This document shows positions 35,101-42,598 of a stretch of 64,000 nt of DNA, in pieces. The stretch is from the NCBI GenBank assembly GCA_965199595.1, contig OZ241182.1:434001-498000 (forward strand), in the 5' to 3' direction. Origin of the DNA: JBBROS01 sp965199595. GTDB taxonomy: Bacteria > Pseudomonadota > Alphaproteobacteria > Acetobacterales > Acetobacteraceae. Made by a program: the position numbers and the translations under genes. Positions within the stretch are counted from its first letter, which is position 1. Each line of letters starts with the position of its first letter. Under the pieces are notes generated by a model. It searched no databases, was not told the DNA's origin, and saw only the letters and a program-made list of their open reading frames with translations.

Positions 35101-36677
35101 TGCGCCGCCGAACCCTGCTCCTGGGCGCAACCGCGGCGCTTGCCCGGCCCGCGCTCGCCCAGACCGCAGCAAGCCGGACCCTGCGCTTCGTGCCGCAGGC
35201 GCCGCTGACCATTCTGGACCCAGGCTACACCACCGCCAACGTCACGCGCGCCCATGCGGCGCTCGTCTTTGACACGCTGTTCGCCGTCGACAGCGGGTTG
35301 AACCCACGACCGCAGATGGCCGAGGGCCACACAGTGTCCGACGACGGCCGCCTGTGGACCATCCGCCTGCGGGACAGCCTGCGCTTTCACGACGGCACGC
35401 CGGTGCTGGCCACCGACTGCGCCGCAAGCATGCGCCGCTGGTCCGCGGTCGACGCCCTCGGCCAGGTCGCCGCCGCCGTGATCGACGCCTGGGACGCGGC
35501 AGACGACCGCACTCTGCTCGTCCGGCTGAAGCGGCCCTTCCCGTTCCTGCTCGACGCGATGTCGTCGCCTACGGGCAACATGCCCGTCATCCTGCCGGCG
35601 CGGATCGCTGCCGTGCCGCCGGGTCGGCAGGGGCTGGAGATGGTCGGCTCCGGCCCCTACCGCTTCCTCGCCGACGAATTCAACGCCGGCAGCCGGGCCG
35701 CCTACGCCCGCTTCGACGGCTATGCACCCCGGCCGGAACCGTCGAGCTGGAATAGCGGCGGCAAACGAGCCTTCTTCGACCGTATCGAATGGACCGGCAT
35801 GTCCGACCCGGCCACCGCGGCGGCGGCCCTCCAGGCCGGCGAAGTGGATTGGTGGGAGCAGGCGCTGTCCGACCTGCTGCCCGTCCTGCGCCGGAACCGC
35901 GGCATCACCATCGATCGCGCCGATCCCACGGGATATCTGGCGATCATGCGGTTCAACACGCTGCAACCGCCCTTCGACAAGCCGCTGATGCGCCGGGCCA
36001 TGCTGCTGGCCGTGAACCAGGACGACTACATGATTCCCGTGACCGGCGGCGACAGAGCCCAATACCGCACGTGCCACGCGCTGTTCCCCTGTGGCACCGC
36101 CTATGGCCAGCTGGCTTCGCCAGACCCCATGAGCGAGACCCCGAACCTCGACCAGGCCCGCGCCCTGATCCACCAGGCGGGTTATGCCGGCGAGAAGATC
36201 GTCATCATCAATCCCACCGACTTCCCCAGTATCGCGCCCTTCGGCCAGGTGACCTACGACCTCATGCGCCGGCTGGGCCTCAACGCCGAACTGGCGGAGA
36301 CCGACTGGGGCAGCCTGCTGACCCGGCGGAATAACCGCGGCTCTGTCGATCAGGGCGGCTGGAGCGTGTTCCACACCTGGAACAGCGGCGGCAGCATCTT
36401 CGACCCCGTCCGCAACAGCACCATCCGCGGCCTGGGCGAAAAAGGCGCCGCCGGCTGGTATCGCAGCGATCGCATGGAGGCGCTCGTGCAGGCCTGGCTG
36501 GATGCCGGGTCCGCAGCTGAGCGGGTGCGACTTGCAGCGGAGATGCAGGCGCTGGCCGCAATCGATGCGCCAACGGTGCCGATCGGACAGTTCTACATCA
36601 GCACAGCCTATCGCACCTCCATCACAGGCGTAGCGCCCTCGCCGACACCGGTGCCGTGGGGCGTTCGGAGAGCATAG
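35097..36677 (+). CDS. Peptide/nickel-type ABC transporter substrate-binding protein (family 5), orphan
   Basis: 526 aa. A twin-arginine-like signal (RRRTLLLGATAALARPALAQ) precedes a mature SBP family 5 protein: AEGHTVSDDGRLWTIRLRDSLRFHDGTPV, SGPYRFL and the MRFNTLQPPFDKPLMRRAMLLAVN segment. This family captures oligopeptides, opines or related molecules in the periplasm. No permease or ATPase genes follow, so the protein must share an importer encoded elsewhere or is a remnant of a larger operon. The start overlaps the amidohydrolase stop (ATGA); two ATGs occur in a row at 35097 and 35100. Confidence 0.88.
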   Translation: MMRRRTLLLGATAALARPALAQTAASRTLRFVPQAPLTILDPGYTTANVTRAHAALVFDTLFAVDSGLNPRPQMAEGHTVSDDGRLWTIRLRDSLRFHDGTPVLATDCAASMRRWSAVDALGQVAAAVIDAWDAADDRTLLVRLKRPFPFLLDAMSSPTGNMPVILPARIAAVPPGRQGLEMVGSGPYRFLADEFNAGSRAAYARFDGYAPRPEPSSWNSGGKRAFFDRIEWTGMSDPATAAAALQAGEVDWWEQALSDLLPVLRRNRGITIDRADPTGYLAIMRFNTLQPPFDKPLMRRAMLLAVNQDDYMIPVTGGDRAQYRTCHALFPCGTAYGQLASPDPMSETPNLDQARALIHQAGYAGEKIVIINPTDFPSIAPFGQVTYDLMRRLGLNAELAETDWGSLLTRRNNRGSVDQGGWSVFHTWNSGGSIFDPVRNSTIRGLGEKGAAGWYRSDRMEALVQAWLDAGSAAERVRLAAEMQALAAIDAPTVPIGQFYISTAYRTSITGVAPSPTPVPWGVRRA

Positions 36678-36798
36678 TGTCGGCGTGATCGCCTTTAGGC
36701 CGGGTATGCCGACCTAAGCCGGACAACTGGCGTAAGTTTTTGTTTCGATTGCTTTTGCCCCCTACCAGCGCGCAAATGCTATGCGAAGGGGCAAAGCT

Positions 36799-37857
36799 AT
36801 GAATTTCAGTGGACTAACCATTGAGCAGCGACGGCGATCGGTGGATGTTCAACAGATCGCCGAAGCTCTCCGTGCAGCAGAGGCAGAGAGTCGCCATCGT
36901 TACGCGGGCTCCATGCTTTGGAAGCACCGTAATGGGCAGGACTATCTATACCGCCGCCGCGGGAAGATCGAGAAGTCGCTGGGACACAGGGACCCGGAGA
37001 CAGAGGCCGCCTACAAGGCGTTTTCCGAAGGAAAGGAGGCTGTGCTGCTGCGAGTATCCACCTTGCGGCGTACGCTGGAGGACATGGCGCCAGTGAACCG
37101 CGCGATGGGGTTGGGCCGGGTCCCGCAGATCGTGGCGCGCATCCTCCGCCAGCTGGACGCAGCAGGGCTGCTCGGAGATCAGGTTTGCGTTGTCGGCACG
37201 AATGCCCTTTTCGCTTACGAGGCTATGTCGGGACTTCAGTTCGGGACGGGGCTGTTGGCGACGAACGACCTGGATATTGCTCTAGACGCCCGCAAAAATC
37301 TTGCCTTGGCAGGCAGAATCCTTCCGGCCGGACTGATTGGGGTGCTCCGGCGCGTGGACAGCAGCTTCGAGCTTCTCAATCAGGGGCATTACCGTGCGGC
37401 GAATGCGACGGGGATGCTGGTCGATCTTATCACGCCGGAACCACGTCAGCGGATGAAGGTCGTTCCACCCCGGCAGCGGCGCCTGGGCGGGTCGCCGGAT
37501 CCGGTGCCGGGCGACGTGACCGCGGCCGAGGTGCCTCGGCTTGAGATGATCGTCGACGCGCCGCGCGTGACGTCGATCGCCTTGGACGAGCGCGGGCTGC
37601 CAGTGGCGGTGTCGGCAGCCGATCCCCGCTGGTGGGCCGCGCACAAGCTCTGGCTTGCGGGGCAGGACGATCGGGACCCGTTGAAGCGCGACCGTGACCA
37701 TGCTCAAGGGATGGCGGTCGCCGGCATGCTGGCATCGCACTGGGCAAACCTGGATGTGTCAGACGCTGCACTCACCTCCTTGCCATTATTTCTGCGGGAC
37801 AAGCTTCGTGCCGCCATTTTGGCGGAGGGTGAAGGCAAAACAGCAGCAGAGTGGTAG
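36799..37857 (+). CDS. GSU2403-family nucleotidyltransferase-fold protein
   Basis: 352 aa from ATG 36799, preceded by GAAGGGG; an earlier ATG at 36781 is weaker. The central VCVVGTNALFAYEAMSGLQF and GLLATNDLDIALDARKNL segments are the glycine-serine-like and D-x-D parts of a nucleotidyltransferase fold found in GSU2403-type proteins. An RWWAAHKLWLA..RDPLKRDRD segment near the C-terminus is also conserved in the family. The biological role is unknown. Relatives turn up in mobile regions, and some nucleotidyltransferase families act in defence or toxin systems. The 103-bp gap before it and the lack of an operon partner make it a solitary gene here. Confidence 0.75.
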   Translation: MNFSGLTIEQRRRSVDVQQIAEALRAAEAESRHRYAGSMLWKHRNGQDYLYRRRGKIEKSLGHRDPETEAAYKAFSEGKEAVLLRVSTLRRTLEDMAPVNRAMGLGRVPQIVARILRQLDAAGLLGDQVCVVGTNALFAYEAMSGLQFGTGLLATNDLDIALDARKNLALAGRILPAGLIGVLRRVDSSFELLNQGHYRAANATGMLVDLITPEPRQRMKVVPPRQRRLGGSPDPVPGDVTAAEVPRLEMIVDAPRVTSIALDERGLPVAVSAADPRWWAAHKLWLAGQDDRDPLKRDRDHAQGMAVAGMLASHWANLDVSDAALTSLPLFLRDKLRAAILAEGEGKTAAEW

Positions 37858-37871
37858 CCGGCTTCGGCCGC

Positions 37872-38756
37872 TTACCCGTCGATTCCCAATCCCGCCGCAT
37901 CGAGCAGGTAATCACGCAGCAACGATACATGAGGGTCCTGACGTGCGTCGGGCAGCATGCGCAGGGTGAAGGCCAGGGCGCAGGGTAGCGCAAGCGGCTC
38001 GAACAAGCGCACGAGACGCCCTGCATCAACCTCCGCATCCACCATGGGCGACCGCGCAAGAGCAACCCCAGCGCCGGCAACCGCCGCGCCAATGACCTGA
38101 TTGAAGTTGCTGAAACGCACGATGCGCGCCTTGGCAGCCGGCCGTCCCAGCATCCGCAGCCAATGATGCCATCCCTTCTCGGGACTGAGCGTGCGGTGCT
38201 CCTCTTCAAGCAGGTTGTGCCGCAGCAGCGCGTCCGGGTCACTGGCGCAGCCAAGCCCGGGACTGCAAACCGGGAACACGGTTTCTTCGAACAGCAGGCG
38301 GTCGGGCGCCACGATCTCGGCTGGGCGGGCCCTGAGCACGGCCAAATGGATACCCTCGGCCGCCATATCGGGCACCTCGGCCTCCACTGCGCGCATATGC
38401 CAGGACACGGACGGGTGCAGCGCTGCAAACGCCGCCAGGCGCGGCGCAAGCCACAGCGAGGCAAACGAGCCATTGGCGGACACCACCAGGTTGGACCGTT
38501 GCCGCCCGGCCTGATGCCGGATGGACTCGCAGGTTTCGGCCAGCCTCGCCAAGACCTCTTCCACCACGCCCAGCAGTTCCAACCCGGCGGCGGTGGGGGC
38601 TGTGCGGCTATGGCCGGATCCGTTGCGCGCCCGGGTGAGCAACGGTGTCTGCAACTGCTCCTCCAACTGCCGGATCTGATGGCTGACGGCGCTGGCGGTC
38701 ACGTTCAGCCGGGCGGCGGCGCGGACGAAACTGCCGTCGTGCGCCACGGCAGCGAA
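37872..38756 (-). pseudogene. LysR-family regulator (GcvA-like), start removed by IS256 copy 2
   Basis: About 295 codons remain. The frame opens at the IS256 boundary with FAAVAHDGSFVRAAARL and continues NVTASAVSHQIRQLEEQLQ, so about ten N-terminal residues, the start codon and the promoter are lost. The effector domain is complete (LVVSANGSFASLWLAPRLA, NFNQVIGAAVAGAGVALA and the end GLGIDG). An internal ATG at 38747 could give a protein missing part of helix 1, but the HTH core would survive. It converges on the GSU2403-type gene with 14 bp between the stops. Confidence 0.85.
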
Positions 38757-38875
38757 GGTAGCGTCCGCGCTGGTGGTGGAATTTCGTTGATCGAAACGGT
38801 GTAGGCGGAGGTGGCCATTGGATTGGCTGGCTAAGGTGGAGTTGCGACGCTCTCACCCGAACCGACGAGGACCCG

Positions 38876-40156
38876 ATGACCGAGGACAGACTACCGCTGG
38901 CCGAGCTGATGGCCAAAGCCGGAGATGGCGACTTTCTGCGTTCCGTGGCGGAGGCCGTGGTGCAGTTGTTGATGGAGACGGACGTGGACGGCCTGATCGG
39001 CGCCGGGCGGCACGAGCGCTCCGGCGAGCGCACGACCTACCGCAATGGGTACCGCGACCGCACGCTGGACACGCGGCTGGGCGGAGCTGCTCAAGGTTTC
39101 GCCTGCGAAGCAGGTGAAATAGCAGCGGAGGGAGCCTGCAGCTCCGGATCCCCAAGCTGCGCCAGGGCAGCTACTTTCCGCCGTTCCTGGAGCCGCGCAA
39201 AACGTCGGAGAAAGCCCTGGTGGCCGTCATCCCAGCGACAGCATCGCTGTCGCAGAGAGGCCTGGATTGGCGGCGTGTCGACCCGGCGTGTGGACGACCT
39301 GGTGCAGGCAATGGGCCTGGCCGGGATCAGCAAGAGCACGGTGAGCAAGCTGTGTAAGGACATCGACGACCGGGTGAGCGCCTTCCTGGAGCGCCCACTG
39401 GTCGGCGACTGGCCCTACCTGTGGCTGGACGCCACCTACCTCAAGCAGCGCGAGGGTGGGCGGATCACCAGTGTGGCCGCGATAATCGCCGTGGCGGTCA
39501 GCACGGACGGCAAGCGCGAGATCGTCGGGCTGCATATCGGGCCGTCGGAGGCGGAGACCTTCTGGGCTACGTTCCTGAAAAGCCTGGTGCGCCGGGGCCT
39601 GCGTGGCACCAAGCTGGTGATCTCCGACGCCCACGAGGGTCTCAAGGCGGCGATCCGCCGGGTCATGAACTCCACCTGGCAGCGCTGCCGGGTTCATTGG
39701 ATGCGCAACGCTCAGTCCTACGTCCCGAAAGCCCAGCAGAACATGGTCTCGGCGGCACTGCGTCAGGCGTTCATCCAGGCCGACCGCGCGTCCGCCAGCC
39801 AGACACTGCGCCATGTCGCCGACCAGCTCCGGGGCAAGTGGCCGAAGCTCGGCGCGTTCATCGACGAGAGCGAGGCCGACGTGCTGGCCCACATGGACTT
39901 CCCCGCATCGCACCGGGCCAAGCTGCATTCCACCAATCCGCTGGAGCGGCTGAATAAGGAGGTGAAGCGCCGGGCCGACGTGGTCGGCATTTTCCCCAAC
40001 GAGGGTGCCATCATCCGGCTGATCGGTGCGGTGCTGCTGGAAGCCAACGACGAGTGGCAGCTCCAGCACCGCTACATGCAGACCGAGGTCATGGCCGAAC
40101 TCACACCGCCGCTGATCGATGCCATCCCACCACAGATTTCCACCGTGGCCGCTTGA
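38876..40156 (+). CDS. IS256-family transposase, copy 2
   Basis: 426 aa, identical to the protein at 1935-3215, including both palindromic insertions (39083-39132 and the 39235-39253 hairpin). The catalytic motifs WLDATYLK, ISDAHEGL and NPLERLNKEVKRR are intact. The region between the two insertions is read out of frame compared with the family. Exact identity of two copies that both carry the insertions suggests that this form spread after the insertions occurred, either with its own still active transposase or by duplication/recombination. Confidence 0.9.
   Translation: MTEDRLPLAELMAKAGDGDFLRSVAEAVVQLLMETDVDGLIGAGRHERSGERTTYRNGYRDRTLDTRLGGAAQGFACEAGEIAAEGACSSGSPSCARAATFRRSWSRAKRRRKPWWPSSQRQHRCRREAWIGGVSTRRVDDLVQAMGLAGISKSTVSKLCKDIDDRVSAFLERPLVGDWPYLWLDATYLKQREGGRITSVAAIIAVAVSTDGKREIVGLHIGPSEAETFWATFLKSLVRRGLRGTKLVISDAHEGLKAAIRRVMNSTWQRCRVHWMRNAQSYVPKAQQNMVSAALRQAFIQADRASASQTLRHVADQLRGKWPKLGAFIDESEADVLAHMDFPASHRAKLHSTNPLERLNKEVKRRADVVGIFPNEGAIIRLIGAVLLEANDEWQLQHRYMQTEVMAELTPPLIDAIPPQISTVAA
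39083..39132 (+). repeat. 50-bp two-stem palindromic element, copy in IS256-2
   Basis: Identical to the minus-strand copy at 2959-3008. It follows CTGGGC and precedes AGCCTGCAG, which together give the conserved RLG-SLQ codons of the host when the 50 bp are removed. Base pairs: positions 4-9 with 39-44 and 15-24 with 28-37 of the unit; unpaired CAAGG at 10-14 and T at 38. Confidence 0.9.
39235..39253 (+). repeat. Short perfect hairpin inserted in IS256-2 transposase
   Basis: GCGACAGC-ATC-GCTGTCGC, the second copy of the hairpin at 2838-2856. It belongs to a roughly 22-bp insertion that restores the transposase reading frame. Confidence 0.6.
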
Positions 40157-40226
40157 TCCCTGGCCACCTCAACTACACCGCAAATTCCACCACGTTGACG
40201 GACGTGACCCGATCTGCCGGCTATGA

Positions 40227-40743
40227 TCAGGACGCGGCGGCTTGGGCCAGCTTCGGAAACAGCGTGCACGCATTCCCATGCATCACGTCCTCCCGCAGCG
40301 CCCCGTCGAGGAGAGGGATGCGGTCGAGCTTGCCCGTGACATCCGTGCAGGGGCCAGCGCGGTATAAGGCCAGTCGCTGCCGTACAGGATGTGGTGCGGG
40401 TCAGCGATCTGAAGCAGGGCATTCAGCAACTCAGGAACAGGGGCGCCGGTGAGATCGTAGTAGAGCTTCCGCATCTCGCGATGCAGGTTGGGTGATTTGT
40501 GCGCCGAATTCGCCTCGAAGGAGGGCATCATCAAGTCCACCCGGCTGGCCAGAACAGACGGGGCCGCCCCTGCGTGCGGCACGATCACGCGGATGTTCGG
40601 ATAGCGGAGCGTCACGCCGGACAGGATCATGTGGTGATCGTTCGCGTGGTCTCGAACATGAACTCCAGCATGGGCGCGGGATAGCCCAGCGTCAGCGAGG
40701 TGCAGCCCTGGCTGTAGAACAGCGTGCAAATGTTTCCAGGTTC
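40227..40743 (-). pseudogene. Amidohydrolase (TIM-barrel, ACMSD-like) C-terminal fragment with frameshifts
   Basis: Family stretches are spread over two frames: PMLEFMFETTRTITT, then MILSGVTLRYPNIRVIVPHAGA, then HHILYGSDWPYTA, and finally GKLDRIPLLDGALREDVMHGNA..LFPKLAQAAAS to a stop at 40227. Two indels (about 40636 and about 40360) separate them. The motifs VPHAGA and GSDWP, with a conserved His and Asp, are those of the amidohydrolase-2 family (ACMSD/gamma-resorcylate decarboxylase-like). The 5' two thirds are missing beyond the IS3 element at 40744. The native 3' end stops 18 bp before IS256. Confidence 0.75.
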
Positions 40744-40812
40744 TGGAGTGCGCCCCTGCGAGTGGACAGATTGAGCGAAATGGATTGACCCCTCTGGCTG
40801 GGCTTCCGGAGG

Positions 40813-41172
40813 ATGGAAGTCATGGCACGGCATCGTTCACAGAGCGTCGCGTTCAAGCGGCAGGTCGTCGGAGAGTTCATCGCAGGTGAAACCCTGCACG
40901 CCTTGGCCAACCGGCACGACATCTCGCGTCAGTTGATCCGGATCTGGACTGCCAAGTTCGAGGCTGGAGCTTTCGACGAGGACGCGCAGGCAGCGGATCT
41001 GATCCAGGAATATGAAGCCAGGATCGCAGCCCTGGAACGGATGGTGGGTCGGCAGGCGTTGGAGCTCGAGCTGCTAAAGGGAGCTTTAAAGCATGCTCCC
41101 CGGCCGAGAAACGCGACTACCTCCGTCATCACCGGCCCCGCGATGTCTCCGTTGCCCGGGGGTGTGAGCTGA
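40813..41172 (+). CDS. IS3-family transposase OrfA
   Basis: 119 aa. The helix-turn-helix of the IS3/IS911 class is FKRQVVGEFIAGETLHALA followed by NRHDISRQLIRIWTAKFEAG. A leucine-zipper-like tail (IAALERMVGRQALELELLKGAL) follows. The stop of OrfA overlaps the OrfB start (TGATG), compatible with coupling or the usual programmed frameshift. OrfA binds the inverted repeats and normally works as an OrfAB fusion. It appears intact, but the partner OrfB is interrupted. Confidence 0.88.
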   Translation: MEVMARHRSQSVAFKRQVVGEFIAGETLHALANRHDISRQLIRIWTAKFEAGAFDEDAQAADLIQEYEARIAALERMVGRQALELELLKGALKHAPRPRNATTSVITGPAMSPLPGGVS

Positions 41173-42018
41173 TGAGGCTTTCTCGATCGACCTTCTACGA
41201 CACGGCAGCCATTCCGCTGGATGCCGAAGCTCTCCTGAGCCGGATCGGCGCGATCTGCGACGAGTTCGAGTGCTACGGCTACCGCCGGATCGGAGCGGCG
41301 TTGCGGCACGAAGGCGTGGTGGTGAACGGCAAGAAGCTCCGGCGCCTGATGCGTGAGCATGGCCTGCAGCCCAGGCGACGACGCCGTTTCGTGGTGACGA
41401 CGGACAGCGACCATGGCGGCCCGATCTACCCTGACCTGGCCAAGGATATCGTGCCCGACCGCCCCACCAGCTCTGGGCGGAGCCACCCAAGGTTCCACGT
41501 GCGAAGCACGTGGAATGGTGGCGGAGGGGGCAGACTTGACCTACGTGGCCATCCCTGGCGGCTTCGTTTACCTGGCGGCTATCCTGGACGCCTGGTCACG
41601 CAAGGTGGTCGGCTACGCGATCAGCCGGTCGATGGACGCGCGGATCGCCGTCGCGGCGCTGAAGGCGGCGATCCGGAACCGCGCACCGCCCAAGGGCTGT
41701 ACCCACCACTCGGACCGTGGGTCACAATACGCATCCGAGGCGTATCGCGAGCTGCTGGCAGCTCATGGGCTGGTTGGTTCGATGAGCCGACGCGGCAATC
41801 CATACGACAACGCCAAGGCTGAGAGCTTTATAAAGACGCTCAAGGTCGAGGCCGTCTACCTGGCCGCCTACGAGACCTTCGAGGACGTCACCGCCGACCT
41901 TCCGCGGTTCATCGACGAGGTCTACACCTCACGACGGCTGCATTCCGCCCTGGGCTATCTCAGCCCCGTGCAGTTCGAGCTTCAACACGCCCAGCAGACG
42001 GTCAAAACAGCAGCCTGA
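41172..42018 (+). pseudogene. IS3-family transposase OrfB, interrupted by the 50-bp element
   Basis: The N-terminal part (SRSTFYDTAAIPLD, CDEFECYGYRRIGAALRHEG) reads up to IYPDLAKDIVPDRP. There one A seems missing (CCC-ACC for CCC-AAC), and shortly after, a 50-bp palindromic element is inserted. The catalytic core then continues in another frame: ADLTYVAIPGGFVYLAAILDAWSRK, HSDRGSQYASEAYRELL, and NPYDNAKAESFIKTLKVE with the DDE residues. Net displacement is +49 bp compared with the family, so OrfB is not translatable as one protein unless ribosomes shift frame. It probably cannot transpose by itself. Confidence 0.88.
41479..41528 (+). repeat. 50-bp two-stem palindromic element, copy in IS3
   Basis: Starts GGAGCCACCCAAGG and ends GGTGGCGGAGGG. 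Outer stem CCACC/GGTGG and inner stem TTCCACGTGC/GCACGTGGAA with a GAA loop pair perfectly. It follows CTCTGGGC and precedes GGCAGACTTG. Compared with the IS256 copy, several stem positions change on both sides at once. Confidence 0.92.
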
Positions 42019-42046
42019 CCCTGTCCACCCGCAGGGGCGCACTCCA

Positions 42047-42327
42047 GCAATGCCATGAGCCTGTTCCCGATCCGCCCGGGTTCGCTAGGCCGTCCTGTGC
42101 CGGGCCATGCCGTGACCGTTGTGGATGAGGGCGGTGTGCCGGTGGCGATTGGCGAAACCGGCACCGTCGCGGTCTGGCGGCCGGATCCGGTGATGTTTCT
42201 GGGATACTGGAACAACCCGCAGGCGACCGCCGCCAAGTTCATCGGCGACTTCCTGCTGACCGGCGACTTGGCCCGGCAGGACGGGGACGGGTATCTCTGG
42301 CAGGATGTTTCCCGGATGGTGATGTAA
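42047..42327 (+). pseudogene. Acyl-CoA synthetase fragment
   Basis: About 90 codons from the hinge region of an acetyl/acyl-CoA synthetase: LFPIRPGSLGRPVPGHAVTV, PVMFLGYWNNPQATAAKFIG and FLLTGDLARQDGDGYLWQD. The expected FVGRDDDVI continuation is replaced by another sequence ending in a stop at 42325-42327. The 5' part is missing beyond the IS3 boundary. It is a relic with no start of its own, joined to the IS by rearrangement, and is distinct in sequence from the ligases at 11411 and 19576. Confidence 0.75.
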
Positions 42328-42598
42328 CCGGGGCAGCGCCCCGGGCGAGATGGTTCCACTGGGAACGGTGGCGTGAGTCACAGCCGGCATTTCGCTGCCT
42401 GATGCCGCACATCCGGAGGCGTTCTCCTTTACCGAGTTGCGGGCGTTTAGAAAACCATGAGAAAGTGCGGGGTGTTCACGCCGCTTCCTAACCGGCGCTG
42501 AACAAATTGTCGTTTGCCAGGGTGTTGGTTACACAGGTTTTCCGTTCGCGTGCTCCGCAGACCCCAGGCCCAAGCGCCGCGAAGGGCGGTCAGAACTC
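42328..42598. other. Non-coding gap with a GC hairpin
   Basis: CCGGGGC-AGC-GCCCCGG forms a perfect 7-bp stem at 42328-42344 right after the ligase fragment. It lacks a T-tract, so it is not a typical intrinsic terminator. The remaining 250 bp before the stop of the dehydrogenase gene hold nothing that I recognise. Confidence 0.4.

Larger units (their letters stand above)
38757..40209 (+). mobile_element. IS256-family element, copy 2
   Basis: 1453 bp, the same sequence as 1882-3334 in inverted orientation. All open frames match one to one. The ends are GGTAGCGTCCGCGC on the left and, read inward, GGTCACGTCCGTC on the right. Flanking 8-mers (GCAGCGAA left, CGATCTGC right) are not a target duplication, and they do not match the flanks of copy 1 in any pairing. 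Left neighbour is a truncated lysR, right neighbour the 3' end of an amidohydrolase gene. Confidence 0.92.
40744..42046 (+). mobile_element. IS3-family element
   Basis: 1303 bp bounded by inverted repeats TGGAGTGCGCCCCTGCGAGT (40744 inward) and TGGAGTGCGCCCCTGCGGGT (42046 inward), matching at 24 of 25 positions over 25 bp. It encodes orfA and an interrupted orfB. Flanking trinucleotides TTC (left) and GCA (right) are not a 3-bp duplication. The left neighbour (amidohydrolase) and right neighbour (acyl-CoA ligase) are unrelated fragments, so the element marks a recombination or deletion joint. Confidence 0.9.

Noticed and set aside
39083..39132. The 50-bp unit as a Rickettsia-type palindromic element that adds an in-frame peptide
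   Set aside because: 50 is not a multiple of three. The insertion breaks the frame in IS256, IS3 and IS5, and one copy is antisense to its host.
1882..40209. A 38-kb composite transposon bounded by the two IS256 copies
   Set aside because: The outer 8-mers GGCGTGAC and CGATCTGC do not match, so there is no sign that the whole unit transposed.
41479..41528. The 50-bp unit as an intron, HEARO RNA, attC site or intrinsic terminator
   Set aside because: It is far too short for known self-splicing introns or HEARO, lacks the integron core sites, and has no T-tract.
42328..42344. GC hairpin after the ligase fragment as a rho-independent terminator
   Set aside because: There is no run of T after the stem.
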